This document shows, in pieces, positions 37,109-49,854 of a DNA stretch of 64,000 bases (position 1 is the stretch's first letter; every line of letters starts with the position of its first letter). The translations under genes and the position numbers were made by a program. The notes beneath the pieces were generated by a model. The model saw nothing but the letters and a program-made list of their open reading frames with translations, searched no databases and had not been told where the DNA came from. The DNA is from Stenotrophomonas pavanii (lineage in GTDB: Bacteria; Pseudomonadota; Gammaproteobacteria; Xanthomonadales; Xanthomonadaceae): contig NZ_FNFQ01000012.1 in the NCBI RefSeq assembly GCF_900101175.1, positions 62,001 through 126,000 of the forward strand. The letters are read 5' to 3'.

Positions 37109-37819
37109 ATGAAGAAGCTGCTGTTCTGTCTGTTGCCGTTGAGCGCGCTGCTGGCCCCGCCGGCGGCACATGCCAACCTCTCCATTCATCCGATGCGCGC
37201 GGCCGTCGATACAAAACGCGGTACGCAGATCCGCGTCTACTCGCACTCCACCCAGCCGCAGTACGTGCAGGCGCGCCTGCTGCGCATCACGAATCCGGCG
37301 CAGGCTGGTGAGGAAGAGATCGAAGTCGAGGCGGCCGATGCCGCGGTTGCCATCACGCCTGGAAAGTTCGCCCTCAGTGGTGGTGGCAATCGCCTGATCC
37401 GGGTCATCCCGCTGCAGACGGTCGAGAAAGAGGTGGCCTACCGCGTCTACTTCGAGAGCGTCAGGGGCCCGGATGGAACGCTTCTCGAAGGCGACGAGCA
37501 GGCGGCGCAGGCCAACGTCGGGGTCAGCCTGGTCTGGGGCGCGTTGGTGAACGTGTTGCCCACCAACGGCAGTGTGGATCTACAACTGCAGGGCGACATC
37601 CTGCGCAACGTGGGGACCTTGCGGGTCGGCATTACAGGGTTGGCTGAGTGCAACGCCAACGGTGCCTGTACGTCCCACGACTTTGCCAGGAGCCTGTACC
37701 CCGACGCGGCGCTGAAGCTGCCGTTCCAGCCTCAACCGGACAGCACCGTGCAGCTGCACTACCGCCTGTCCAAGGACGGCTACCGCGAACACACAACCAC
37801 CCTGGCGCCGAGCGCCTGA
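37109..37819 (+). CDS. CS1-type periplasmic fimbrial chaperone (CooB/CblB-like)
   Basis: 236 residues. The signal peptide MKKLLFCLLPLSALLAPPAA ends near AHA. The mature part has the immunoglobulin-like chaperone pattern: LSIHPMRAAVDTKRGTQIRV, VAITPGKFALSGGGNRLIRV (F1-G1-type edge strand with an RLIRV motif) and KEVAYRVYFESV. It caps pilin subunits before delivery to the usher. In described CS1 and Cbl operons the chaperone is first; here it is last. A hairpin follows. Confidence 0.87.
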   Translation: MKKLLFCLLPLSALLAPPAAHANLSIHPMRAAVDTKRGTQIRVYSHSTQPQYVQARLLRITNPAQAGEEEIEVEAADAAVAITPGKFALSGGGNRLIRVIPLQTVEKEVAYRVYFESVRGPDGTLLEGDEQAAQANVGVSLVWGALVNVLPTNGSVDLQLQGDILRNVGTLRVGITGLAECNANGACTSHDFARSLYPDAALKLPFQPQPDSTVQLHYRLSKDGYREHTTTLAPSA

Positions 37820-37826
37820 ACGTTCT

Positions 37827-37849
37827 GGCCCTGCGTCATGTGCAGGGCC
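37827..37849 (+). terminator. Hairpin after the fimbrial operon
   Basis: GGCCCTGC (37827-37834), 7-nt loop, GCAGGGCC (37842-37849), then TCACTTTCG. A moderate terminator candidate 33 nt before the autotransporter start; some read-through is possible. Confidence 0.5.
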
Positions 37850-37881
37850 TCACTTTCGATGTCCTGTTAAGGAGAGAGAGC

Positions 37882-40800
37882 ATGAACCACATCTATCGTC
37901 GTATCTGGAGTGCCGCCAAGCGTTGCTGGGTGGTGGGCAGTGAGTTGACCCGTCGCACCAAGGGACGTGCGCGCGCGGCGGCACGCAGCTCATCAGGGGC
38001 GCTCGCATTGCTTTGCCTGGCGACGACGAGCGTGGCAGCCACTGAACACGGCGCGGCGCTGGAGGCAGAGGAACTGCAGCAGCGCTGGGCAGATTCCGAA
38101 CTGTTCCACAACGCCTGGCAAATGATGCTGCCGATGGGGAACCCAGCCCGCTCCAATGTCGCGTCGTCTGGCGGAATGGCGCCCCAGGGCATCGTCTATC
38201 AGCTCGCCATGGTGAGTGACACCGTATACAGCGACCTGCGCATGATGGGTAACCGGACCATTGGCCTGGGCTCCCGAACCATCGTCGAAGGCAACCAGTC
38301 GGCAGCCTATGGCAACGGCATCCGCCTGTATGGCAACAACAGCGTCGCGATGGGGGACGCTGTAACCGTGGATGTCTCACACGGCACTGCCGTTGGCGCG
38401 CTCTCGCGGGCGTCAGGTGGTTATGGCGCCACCGCGTTTGGCAACGACGCGCATGCCAACGGCGGCAACAACATCGCGGTCGGCAGTGGTTCGCGCGCGA
38501 ACACCGGCAGTGGCAAGGGCGCGATTGCGGTGGGGGCCGATGCCTTCGCCGGAACATCGGGCTATTCAGGTGCCATCGCGATGGGCAACCAGGCGCGTGC
38601 GTCCTACAACGCATTGGCCCTTGGTTATCAGGCCAGTGCGACCAGTTCAGGCGCGGTGGCGATCGGTGCAGGTTCGGTTGGCAATGAGTCCAACGCTGTC
38701 TCGGTGGGTAGCAGCAGCATCAAGCGACGCGTGGTGAACGTGCAGGATGCTCGATTGACCGGCTCCAGTTCCGATGCCGTCACCGGCAGTCAGCTGTACT
38801 GGGCCAAGCAGGACACCAGCAGGGCGCAGACTGCGGCAGACACGGCCAAGGCAAACGCAAGCACGGCGCAGAGCACGGCGAACACGGCCAAGAGCACGGC
38901 TGAGAACGCGATGTCCGCAGCCAACGCGGCAGGCTACCTGACCGCCAGTGGCTCGACCGTGACCTCCTCGCAGCGCGCCCAGGCATCGGGAACGGGTGCG
39001 CTTGCCTCAGGCCTGAACGCGCTTGCCAGTGGCTCGGGCGCGAGCGCGCATGGATACAACGCCAAGGCCAATGCAATCGGCTCGATTGCCATCGGCTCCG
39101 GCGCGAAGATCGAGGCGACCTCCTCCAACTACGGCATCGCGATCGGCGCATCGGCGAGCACCGGCCCGACCGCGTACCAGATTGCGATCGGCTACCAGGC
39201 ATCTGCTGCAGGGGGGGCGAGCTCCATGGCGCTCGGTGCATCCACCAAGGCCAATCATTCGCGTTCGGTGGCTCTGGGTGTGCTTTCGGTTACTACCGCG
39301 AATGATCAGGTATCGATCGGTAGTGACTCTGTGAAGCGGACGATCAGCGGGATGAAGGATGGGGTGCTGAGCGCCACCAGTACCGAGGGCGTCACTGGCA
39401 AGCAGCTGTTTGACACCAATGTCCAGGTGGGCGAGGTGGACCGCACGGCGAAGGCGGCGCAGACGGCAGCCGATACGGCAAAGGATGAAGCCAGCAAGGC
39501 GTTGACCGCAACGACGGTACTGGGTGGCCTTGTGGGGCAAGTGTCTGCCACAGGCAATGTCCGCCTGGGTGAGAAGAACAGCGGCACGGTGCTGGATGTG
39601 CGCAATAGCGCGAATGCGAACCGTAAGCTGACCGGCGTGGCCGATGGCTTGGTCAGCGCCAGCAGCTACGAGGCCGTCAACGGTAGGCAGCTCAGTGCCA
39701 CCAATGACAAGGTGACCACGGTGGAGGGCGTGGCCAGGTCTGCGGGCGAAGACGCTTCCGTGGCGAAGATGGATGCGGCCAATGCGTTGGACGCAACAGT
39801 GGCGCTGGGCGGGCTGGTAGCGCAGGTGTCCGCGTCTGGCAATATGCGCCTTGGTGAGAAGAACAGCGGTACGACGTTGGACGTGCGCAACAGCGCCAAT
39901 GCCAACCGGAAGATCAGCGGGGTGGCGGATGGGCTGTTGAGCGCCAGCAGTGCCGAAGCTGTGTCTGGGAAGCAGCTGTATTCAACCAATTCGCGCGTCT
40001 CAGAACTTGAGGGCGTCGCGCAGTTCGTAAGTATCGGATCAGCCCCCTTCAGTGAGCGTGCACAAGCCGGTGTGGCAGGTGTCGCGGTCGGAAATTCTGC
40101 CAAGACAGGGCTGGATGGAGGAACCGCGATAGGCACGTTTGCGGAGGCGATGGCGAAGAACTCCACCTCAATTGGTCGTGGGGCAGCCGTTTCTGAGGAT
40201 TCGGAGAATGGATTCGCAATGGGAGCAGGTGCCCAGGTCGGCGGAGGCGCTGGCGGTGCGTATGGAGGCGTGGCGATTGGTGCTAGTGCAAGCGTTGAAG
40301 GCGGAGCTCAGGGCTCGCTGGCACTTGGAAATGGCTCACTAGCAGACGAAGAAGGAGTTGCATCATTTGGCGGTGTTGGCATGCAGCGCCGCCTTGTAAA
40401 CATCGCCCGAGGCACCGCCGACCACAATGCCACCACCGTCTCCCAGCTCAAGGACTCCCTCACCACCCTCGGTGGCGGCGCAGGCATGGATGCCAGCGGC
40501 AACATCATCGCTCCTACTTTTTCAGTGCAGAGCGGCACGCAGAACACCGTCGAGGATGCGCTGATGGCACTCGATGGCGCCGTCATCACTGCAGGCCGCC
40601 GCGCGGACAAGGTGGAAGGCCAGCTGAGTTTGATCTTTCAGGATTCACCTTCGGCTCGTGCCGACGGTGTGAACCAGATCTCGCTGAATGGCGTGAATGG
40701 CATGGTGCTGACCAATCTGGCTGACGGTCGAGTGGCGCCAGGAAGCCGTGATGCCGTAACGGGCAGTCAGTTGTACGCCGCCGAGCAGAAGATTTCGCAG

Positions 40801-42324
40801 AATCGGAATGATCTGGAGACGATGCGCAAGGAGCGAGAGGTGGGCGCGCAGACAATGCGTGGATTGGATGCGAGCGTCATCGACTACGGTGGTGCGCGTT
40901 TGACTGGCGTGGCCGGGGCGAGGCTGTCGGCTGATAGCTCGGATGTTGTGCGCGGTAGTCAGCTCTATGAGACCAACAGTCGGGTTTCGGCCATGGAAGG
41001 AATCAGCCAGTACGTTAGTGTGGGTACGGCTCCTGAGCATGGCAGTGCTCAGGCTGGTCCGGTTGGTCTCGCCATTGGAAACTTGGCAAAGACGGGCATT
41101 GAGGGTGGCACGGCAATTGGAACGTTCGCCGAGGCAATGGGCAAAAACTCAATTGCCATCGGACGGGCGTCCACTGTCTACCAAGGCTCAGAGTCCAGCT
41201 TTGCTGTCGGAACTGGAGCTGAGGTTGGTAGGGCCGGCGAGCCTGGTGCAATCGGAGCCATAGCGTTTGGTGCTGGTTCGAGAGTCGAACCCGGGGCCCA
41301 TGGTTCTATAGCGCTCGGAACCAGCTCTTATGCAGCCGAGGCGGGGGTTGCGTCATTTGGCGGTGTTGGCATCAAGCGCCGCCTCGTAAACATCGCCAAC
41401 GGTACCGCAAACCACAACGCCGCCACCGTCGGCCAGCTGCGCGGCGCACTGTCCGCACTCGGCAGCGAAGTCGATGCCAACGGCAACATCGTTGGCCCCA
41501 GCTTCAACGTGCAGGGCCAGTCCCAATCCACCCTCAACGGCGCATTGGAAGCGCTCGATGGCGCAGTCGTCAGCACCACCTCGCGCGTAAACCACGTCGA
41601 ATCCCAGCTCCGTTCCGTGTTCCAGGACACCCCCTCGGTCCGCGCAGACGGCACCTACCAGCTCACCCTGGCCGGCGAGAACGGTATGGTCATCTCCAAC
41701 GTGGCCAACGGTCTGATCGCGGCCGGCAGCCGCGATGCGGTCAATGGCGGCCAGCTGCATTCGATGCAGCAGCAGCTCAATGGCCGCATGGATGGGCTGG
41801 AGCAGCGCATCGACGGTCAACCGCAGTCCCGCGCCATCGCGGCAGTGTCCACGGCTTCGCCATCCACCGAAGAGATCGCGCCGACGCCGGAGACCGGCGG
41901 CTCGCCGCAGGTCGCCTCGGCCGGCGAAGGCGACAAGCCGGCCCCGCAGCCAAAGTCGAAGCAGGACGACACGCCCAAGCCACAGGTCGACACCGCCGAT
42001 CTGGAAAAGATGCTGGCGCGTGCCAACGAGTACACCGATGGTGCGATCAGCACCTTCGAACGTCGCCTGGACAAGATGGACAAGCGCTTCAACCGCATGG
42101 CGGCAATGAGCAGCGCGCAGAGTGCGATGGCGATGAACACCGCCGGTCTGGCCACCTACAACCGCCTGGGTGCGGGCGTGGGTTACAGCGAGGGTGAGTC
42201 GGCGATGGCAGTGGGCTACCAGCGCGTGCTCAACGAGAAGGGCTCGGCCACTTTCAGTCTCAATGGTGCGTTCACCAACAGTGGCGAACGCAGCATGGGC
42301 GTCGGCGTGGGCATCGGCTGGTAA
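37882..42324 (+). CDS. Trimeric autotransporter adhesin (YadA/Hia type)
   Basis: 1480 residues from the ATG at 37882 with AAGGAGAG upstream. The N-terminus MNHIYRRIWSAAKRCWVVGS is an extended signal peptide region typical of large autotransporters. The passenger has many YadA-head-like repeats (AVGSGSRANTG, SIALGTSS types) and neck motifs (RRLVNIANGTANHNAATVGQL). Two near-identical 95-residue units start at about 39430 and 39715. A larger, diverged head-stalk duplication occupies about 40010-40790 and 41000-41780. A Pro/Lys-rich linker precedes a coiled coil and the YadA anchor (AMNTAGLATYNRLGAGVGYS ... VGVGIGW, terminal Trp). Codon use is patchy in the head repeats. Confidence 0.95.
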   Translation: MNHIYRRIWSAAKRCWVVGSELTRRTKGRARAAARSSSGALALLCLATTSVAATEHGAALEAEELQQRWADSELFHNAWQMMLPMGNPARSNVASSGGMAPQGIVYQLAMVSDTVYSDLRMMGNRTIGLGSRTIVEGNQSAAYGNGIRLYGNNSVAMGDAVTVDVSHGTAVGALSRASGGYGATAFGNDAHANGGNNIAVGSGSRANTGSGKGAIAVGADAFAGTSGYSGAIAMGNQARASYNALALGYQASATSSGAVAIGAGSVGNESNAVSVGSSSIKRRVVNVQDARLTGSSSDAVTGSQLYWAKQDTSRAQTAADTAKANASTAQSTANTAKSTAENAMSAANAAGYLTASGSTVTSSQRAQASGTGALASGLNALASGSGASAHGYNAKANAIGSIAIGSGAKIEATSSNYGIAIGASASTGPTAYQIAIGYQASAAGGASSMALGASTKANHSRSVALGVLSVTTANDQVSIGSDSVKRTISGMKDGVLSATSTEGVTGKQLFDTNVQVGEVDRTAKAAQTAADTAKDEASKALTATTVLGGLVGQVSATGNVRLGEKNSGTVLDVRNSANANRKLTGVADGLVSASSYEAVNGRQLSATNDKVTTVEGVARSAGEDASVAKMDAANALDATVALGGLVAQVSASGNMRLGEKNSGTTLDVRNSANANRKISGVADGLLSASSAEAVSGKQLYSTNSRVSELEGVAQFVSIGSAPFSERAQAGVAGVAVGNSAKTGLDGGTAIGTFAEAMAKNSTSIGRGAAVSEDSENGFAMGAGAQVGGGAGGAYGGVAIGASASVEGGAQGSLALGNGSLADEEGVASFGGVGMQRRLVNIARGTADHNATTVSQLKDSLTTLGGGAGMDASGNIIAPTFSVQSGTQNTVEDALMALDGAVITAGRRADKVEGQLSLIFQDSPSARADGVNQISLNGVNGMVLTNLADGRVAPGSRDAVTGSQLYAAEQKISQNRNDLETMRKEREVGAQTMRGLDASVIDYGGARLTGVAGARLSADSSDVVRGSQLYETNSRVSAMEGISQYVSVGTAPEHGSAQAGPVGLAIGNLAKTGIEGGTAIGTFAEAMGKNSIAIGRASTVYQGSESSFAVGTGAEVGRAGEPGAIGAIAFGAGSRVEPGAHGSIALGTSSYAAEAGVASFGGVGIKRRLVNIANGTANHNAATVGQLRGALSALGSEVDANGNIVGPSFNVQGQSQSTLNGALEALDGAVVSTTSRVNHVESQLRSVFQDTPSVRADGTYQLTLAGENGMVISNVANGLIAAGSRDAVNGGQLHSMQQQLNGRMDGLEQRIDGQPQSRAIAAVSTASPSTEEIAPTPETGGSPQVASAGEGDKPAPQPKSKQDDTPKPQVDTADLEKMLARANEYTDGAISTFERRLDKMDKRFNRMAAMSSAQSAMAMNTAGLATYNRLGAGVGYSEGESAMAVGYQRVLNEKGSATFSLNGAFTNSGERSMGVGVGIGW
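39430..39999 (+). repeat. Two 285-bp tandem coding repeats in the autotransporter
   Basis: The unit containing GEKNSGTVLDVRNSANANRK recurs exactly 285 bp (95 codons) later as GEKNSGTTLDVRNSANANRK. Long stretches of nucleotide identity are visible. Such repeats can expand or contract by recombination. Confidence 0.8.
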
Positions 42325-42393
42325 GCGATGACGCTCCGGCGTGACGCGCGTATTCCGCCCCGCCGCGCCGGGGCCCTTGCCGAGGAAATGGCC

Positions 42394-43137
42394 ATGTACC
42401 GTTGGGTAAGCCGATTCATCAGCTATCGCACGTTCTATCTGTGGCGGGCGCGGTATTACTACTACACCCGCAACCTGGATCGCTGGGTGCTGTTCACCCT
42501 GCTGTGCCTGTCAGGCATCGTGCTGGTGCTCTGGTACCACTGGCGGTTGACGAGCGTGCCGCCGCCGCGGGTGCATCCAGAGGCGGCCGCGCTGCGCGTG
42601 GAGAACATCACCCAGGAAGCGATCCATCGCATCGTGCTGGTCCGCCATGGTGGCCCGACGCCGGGCGAGCCGTTCACCACGCCGGAAGACGTCCGCGCCG
42701 GTACGCTGCGCACGCTGCGGGTGCGGCAGTTGCTGGACAGTGCGATGGTGTGGCAGCTGAAAGCCCATATGCTGGCCGACATGGCGGCGTACATCGATGC
42801 CACGGACAGCTGCTTCCCCTTCCCGTGCTGGCTGGTCAGCCATCGGCTGGAGCTCATGCGTGCGGCGGAGGCGGAGAACGCGGCCATCAACCGCGCGCTC
42901 GAGCCGGTGCTGGAGATCCCGTTGGACAGGATGCCCAACCTCGACGGCGGCGAGCGTGCGCGTCTGCAGACGGCATGGTCGGATCCGTTCGGCGATGTCT
43001 ACAACCAGACCTGGCTGCTGGGGGACCTGCAGAACATGCACGCGCGCATGATGGTGGCGTACCCGCAGCGCGCGGGTGCGCCGTGGCTGGCGCGCCTGCT
43101 GTCCGGCGACGCGGAGGAACCGTACCGGGGCTGGTAG
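42394..43137 (+). CDS. Membrane-anchored protein of unknown function
   Basis: 247 residues from the ATG at 42394, chosen because GAGGA lies 7 nt upstream. An in-frame ATG at 42328, 3 nt after the autotransporter stop, would add 22 residues. The N-terminus is basic and tyrosine-rich (WRARYYYYTRNLDRW), then one membrane helix (LFTLLCLSGIVLVLWYHW); the rest is probably periplasmic and contains two close cysteines (SCFPFPCWL). No family is recognised. The position suggests co-expression with the autotransporter, possibly as an accessory (inference). Confidence 0.65.
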   Translation: MYRWVSRFISYRTFYLWRARYYYYTRNLDRWVLFTLLCLSGIVLVLWYHWRLTSVPPPRVHPEAAALRVENITQEAIHRIVLVRHGGPTPGEPFTTPEDVRAGTLRTLRVRQLLDSAMVWQLKAHMLADMAAYIDATDSCFPFPCWLVSHRLELMRAAEAENAAINRALEPVLEIPLDRMPNLDGGERARLQTAWSDPFGDVYNQTWLLGDLQNMHARMMVAYPQRAGAPWLARLLSGDAEEPYRGW

Positions 43138-43210
43138 ACCGGCAGGGCGTGTGCAGCGCCGGGCCATGCCCGGCCGCGCTTGGGTCAGACATCCGGAGGG
43201 CTGAGGCACC

Positions 43211-43231
43211 GTGCGGACCAACGGTCCGCAC
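43211..43231. terminator. Hairpin between convergent genes
   Basis: GTGCGGACC (43211-43219), AAC, GGTCCGCAC (43223-43231). A second hairpin GCCGGGC-CAT-GCCCGGC is at 43158-43174. They lie between the convergent ends of the 42394 and 43253 genes; no T-tract. Confidence 0.45.
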
Positions 43232-43252
43232 CCTCCAGAACCGGCGCAGCCG

Positions 43253-43897
43253 TTACCCGCCGATGTACGCGGTGATCTCCGCCTCGGCCAGCATCTGCCG
43301 CAGCTGCGATACCGACGCACGCCGCATTGGCTTCTCGTCCACCGGCGACAGCGGCGCCTGTCGCAGCGCGTCGTAGGGCAGCACCGCCAGGTCGAAGGTC
43401 AGCTCCTCGGCACTGAACACCCACACCGGCACGTCCAGGCTCCGTTCGCGGTCCATCCGCAGCCGGCGCGTCCGCGATTCGGCGGGGATGCCGTGCTCGT
43501 CGAGGAAGCGGTGCACGGCTTCCGGGTCGTCGCTGTGCAGGTGCAGCTGCACGGGACTGTTGGCGTCGGCGGTGCCATCCAGCACCGGGCCAGCCAGGCG
43601 CGGCGCGAACCCGTGCAGGAACTCCAGCGCCCGCATCGCGGCCTCGCGGCGACGCTGCAGTTCGTTGCCGTGCTGGGGGCCGGCGAACAGCCGCTGGTAT
43701 TCGCGCAGGGCGTCTTCGATCTCGGTGTTGCGGGGCAGGGAGGCATCGTCGTGGATGCCGAGCCGGCTGGCGGCCTTCAACTTGGCCTGGTGGTAGTCGC
43801 GGATGCCGCCTTCGGCCATCAGGCGGGCGGCTTCGTGGGCGAGGCGGTGGCGCCGCTCGCGGGTCTGGCTGGCAGCATGCTGACGGGCGCGATGCAT
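43253..43897 (-). CDS. Unknown cytoplasmic protein, 214 residues
   Basis: Start MHRARQHAASQTRERRHRLA was chosen for the AGGAG site just upstream. No signal or membrane segment. The N-terminal half is helical and charged (EAARLMAEGGIRDYHQAKLK, EYQRLFAGPQHGNELQRRRE). The C-terminal half has alternating strands and helices (VQLHLHSDDPEAVHRFLDEH, LTFDLAVLPYDALRQAPLSP), with a possible nucleotidyltransferase-like look that I cannot confirm. It lies downstream of mrcA on the same strand, separated by SMAG hairpins. Function not assigned. Confidence 0.7.
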   Translation of the reverse strand: MHRARQHAASQTRERRHRLAHEAARLMAEGGIRDYHQAKLKAASRLGIHDDASLPRNTEIEDALREYQRLFAGPQHGNELQRRREAAMRALEFLHGFAPRLAGPVLDGTADANSPVQLHLHSDDPEAVHRFLDEHGIPAESRTRRLRMDRERSLDVPVWVFSAEELTFDLAVLPYDALRQAPLSPVDEKPMRRASVSQLRQMLAEAEITAYIGG

Positions 43898-43979
43898 GCG
43901 ATGACTCCTGTTGCGACCTGACGACAGACTAGCGCACGGATGTGACATCCGCGTGGGTATGGCGGATGCAACCGCTCTG

Positions 43980-44030
43980 GTAGGTGCCGACCTTGGTCGG
44001 CACGGGGCGCCAACCAAGGTTGGCCTCTAC
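43980..44030. repeat. Pair of inverted SMAG-type hairpins
   Basis: GTAGGTGCCGACC-TTGGTCGGCAC (43980-44003, plus) and a GTAGAGGCCAACC-TTGGTTGGC element (44009-44030, minus). A third hairpin, GGTGCCAAC/GTTGGCACC, lies at 44043-44065, just past the mrcA stop. Confidence 0.75.
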
Positions 44031-44079
44031 CGGAGCAGCATCGGTGCCAACTTACCGTTGGCACCCACCAAACCGTTAC

Positions 44080-47780
<3,701 letters not shown>

Positions 47781-47781
<1 letters not shown>

Positions 47782-48647
47782 TGGCACGCATCAATCTATT
47801 GCCCTGGCGCGCCGAGCGGCGCAAGCAACGCCAGCGCGAGTTCTACGCGATGCTGGGCATGGCCGCCGTCGGTGGCCTGCTGCTGTCGCTGATGATCTGG
47901 TTCTACTACGACCGTCAGGTGAGCGGCCAGATGGACCGCAATGCCTATCTGGAAGCCGAGATCGAGAAGGTCAAGGAACAGAACAAGGAGATCGACCGCC
48001 TCGACGCGCAGAAGGAACGCCTGCTGGCGCGCAAGAAGGTGATCGAGGAGCTGCAGGCCAAGCGCTCGCAGATGGTCCACCTGTTCGACGCGCTGGTGCG
48101 CACCATTCCCGATGGCGTGGTGCTGACCGCGCTGAAGCAGGAAGGTGACGTGCTGACGCTGGAAGGCCGCACCCAGTCCAACGCCCGCGTTTCGGCCTAC
48201 ATGCGCAACCTGGAGACCTCCGGCTGGATGACCAATCCGGAGCTGTCGATCATCGAAGCGCGTGACCCGGAGAAGGACAAGGACGGCAAGGCCGGCCCGC
48301 TGGCCGACATCAAGGCGCTGCCATACGTGTTCGTGGTCAAGGTGAAACTGCCGGCACAGAGCGAAGAGGTGTCGGCGACGCCGGGCCTGAACGCCGATGG
48401 CTCGGTGGCGACGGCGGCCCCGGCACCGGTGGCACCGCTGGCGGCAGGCCCGGATGCCGCAACGCCTGCGGCACCGGCGGCGGGACAGCCGGCAGCACCT
48501 GCTGCGCCCGCTGCACCGTCGGCCGCTCCGGCCAAGCCGAACCCGCCGGCCGCTCCGGCCCCGGCACCTGCCCCGAAGCCTGAGGGCAGCCGCCTGGCGC
48601 AGCCGCCGCAGGCCTTCAATGCGCTGCTGCAGGGGGATCGCGTATGA
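47781..48647 (+). CDS. pilN: Type IV pilus assembly protein PilN
   Basis: 288 residues. It starts MARINLLPWRAERRKQRQRE; the INLLPWR motif is the part that docks on PilM. One membrane helix (MLGMAAVGGLLLSLMIWFYY) is followed by a coiled coil (YLEAEIEKVKEQNKEIDRLD) and the PilN fold. The last roughly 85 residues are an unusual Pro/Ala-rich tail (AAPAAPSAAPAKPNPP), absent from typical PilN of about 200 residues. Together with PilO it forms the inner-membrane alignment complex. Overlaps pilO by 4 nt. Confidence 0.94.
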
Positions 48648-49300
48648 GCCAGAAGATCGACATCAAGAACCTGGATTTCAATGACATCGGCAACTGGCCG
48701 CAGAAGGCCAAGATCGTCTTCTGCTCGTTGCTGGCGCTGGTCATCATGTTCGTGGCGTGGATGCTGCTGATCAGCGGCAAGCGTGAGGAGCTGGCCGGCC
48801 TGGAATCGAAGGAAGTCGAGCTGCGCGCCGAATTCACCAAGCAGCAGGAGCGCGCGGTGAACCTGGGGCCGCTGAAGCAGCAGCTGGCGCAGATGGAGCA
48901 GGTCCTGCAGCAGATGCTGCGGCAGCTGCCGAGCAAGACCGAAATGCCCGACCTGATCATCGACATCTCGCAGACCGCGCTGTCCAGCGGCCTGACCAAC
49001 GAGCTGTTCGAGCCGGAACAGGAGCAGATCAAGGAGTTCTACGCCGAGAAGCCGATCAAGCTGCGCATGGTGGGCAGTTACCACCAGTTCGGCGCGTTCG
49101 TCAGCGGCGTGGCCTCGCTGCCGCGGGTGGTGATCCTGACCATGCACGACATCAACCTCAAGCCCAAGGAAAAGACCGGCGGCAACGTCCGCAGCGGTGC
49201 ACTGGAACTGTCCGGTACGGTCAAGACCTATCGCTACCTGGACGAAACCGAAGTGCAGGCGCAGCAGACGGCCGACGCTGGCAAGGAGGGCAAGAAGTGA
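48644..49300 (+). CDS. pilO: Type IV pilus assembly protein PilO
   Basis: 218 residues: one N-terminal membrane helix (IVFCSLLALVIMFVAWMLLI), a periplasmic coiled coil (ELAGLESKEVELRAEFTKQQ) and a ferredoxin-like domain with LKQQLAQMEQVLQQMLRQLP and MVGSYHQFGAFVSGVASLPR. It dimerises with PilN and contacts PilP, linking the motor platform to the secretin. Overlaps pilN and pilP by 4 nt. Confidence 0.95.
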   Translation: MSQKIDIKNLDFNDIGNWPQKAKIVFCSLLALVIMFVAWMLLISGKREELAGLESKEVELRAEFTKQQERAVNLGPLKQQLAQMEQVLQQMLRQLPSKTEMPDLIIDISQTALSSGLTNELFEPEQEQIKEFYAEKPIKLRMVGSYHQFGAFVSGVASLPRVVILTMHDINLKPKEKTGGNVRSGALELSGTVKTYRYLDETEVQAQQTADAGKEGKK

Positions 49301-49833
49301 TGCGCGCGCAGACCGTACGTGGTGCGATGGTGCTGGCCGTGCTGCTGCTGGCCGGTTGTGGCCGTGGCGTGACCAGCACGCCCGGCGATGCACCGAACCT
49401 TGAAAAGTGGGTGGAAGGCGAGCGTGCGCGACCGGCGCAACCGCTGGAGCCGCTGCCGGTGATGCAGCAGTTCGAGACCTTCGAATACTCCGCGCAGGGC
49501 ATGCGCGATCCGTTCACCGATGCCTGGACCAATCCGCAGCAGGGGAATGGCGGATTGCGGCCGGACCCAAACCGACGCAAGGAGCCGCTGGAAGGCTTCC
49601 CGCTGGATGCGCTGGACATGGTCGGTACCATCGGTACCGGCGCAGGTACCGTGGCGCTGGTGATGGGGCCGGACAAGGTCACCTACCGGGTTCGCCCGGG
49701 CGGTTACCTGGGGCAGAGCGACGGGCGGGTCACGGCGGTCTTCGAAGACCGCGTGGAGCTGATCGAACTGGTGCCGGATGGCGCGGGTGGCTGGCTGGAA
49801 CGGCCGGCAACGCTCTCGCTCGAAGATCAATGA
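49297..49833 (+). CDS. pilP: Type IV pilus lipoprotein PilP
   Basis: 178 residues. A lipoprotein signal ends at the lipobox LLLAGC (Cys21). An extended region (residues about 60-100: FEYSAQGMRDPFTD) is followed by a small beta domain (LEGFPLDALDMVGTIGTG, VTYRVRPGGYLGQSDGRV). PilP joins the PilNO complex to the PilQ secretin. It sits 21 nt before pilQ. Confidence 0.94.
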   Translation: MMRAQTVRGAMVLAVLLLAGCGRGVTSTPGDAPNLEKWVEGERARPAQPLEPLPVMQQFETFEYSAQGMRDPFTDAWTNPQQGNGGLRPDPNRRKEPLEGFPLDALDMVGTIGTGAGTVALVMGPDKVTYRVRPGGYLGQSDGRVTAVFEDRVELIELVPDGAGGWLERPATLSLEDQ

Positions 49834-49854
49834 TCGTTTACTGGGGATAGCACG

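Noticed and set aside
37648..37881. Upstream in-frame extension of the trimeric autotransporter
   Set aside because: It overlaps the chaperone gene in another frame, while the ESPR-type signal and AAGGAGAG mark the ATG at 37882.
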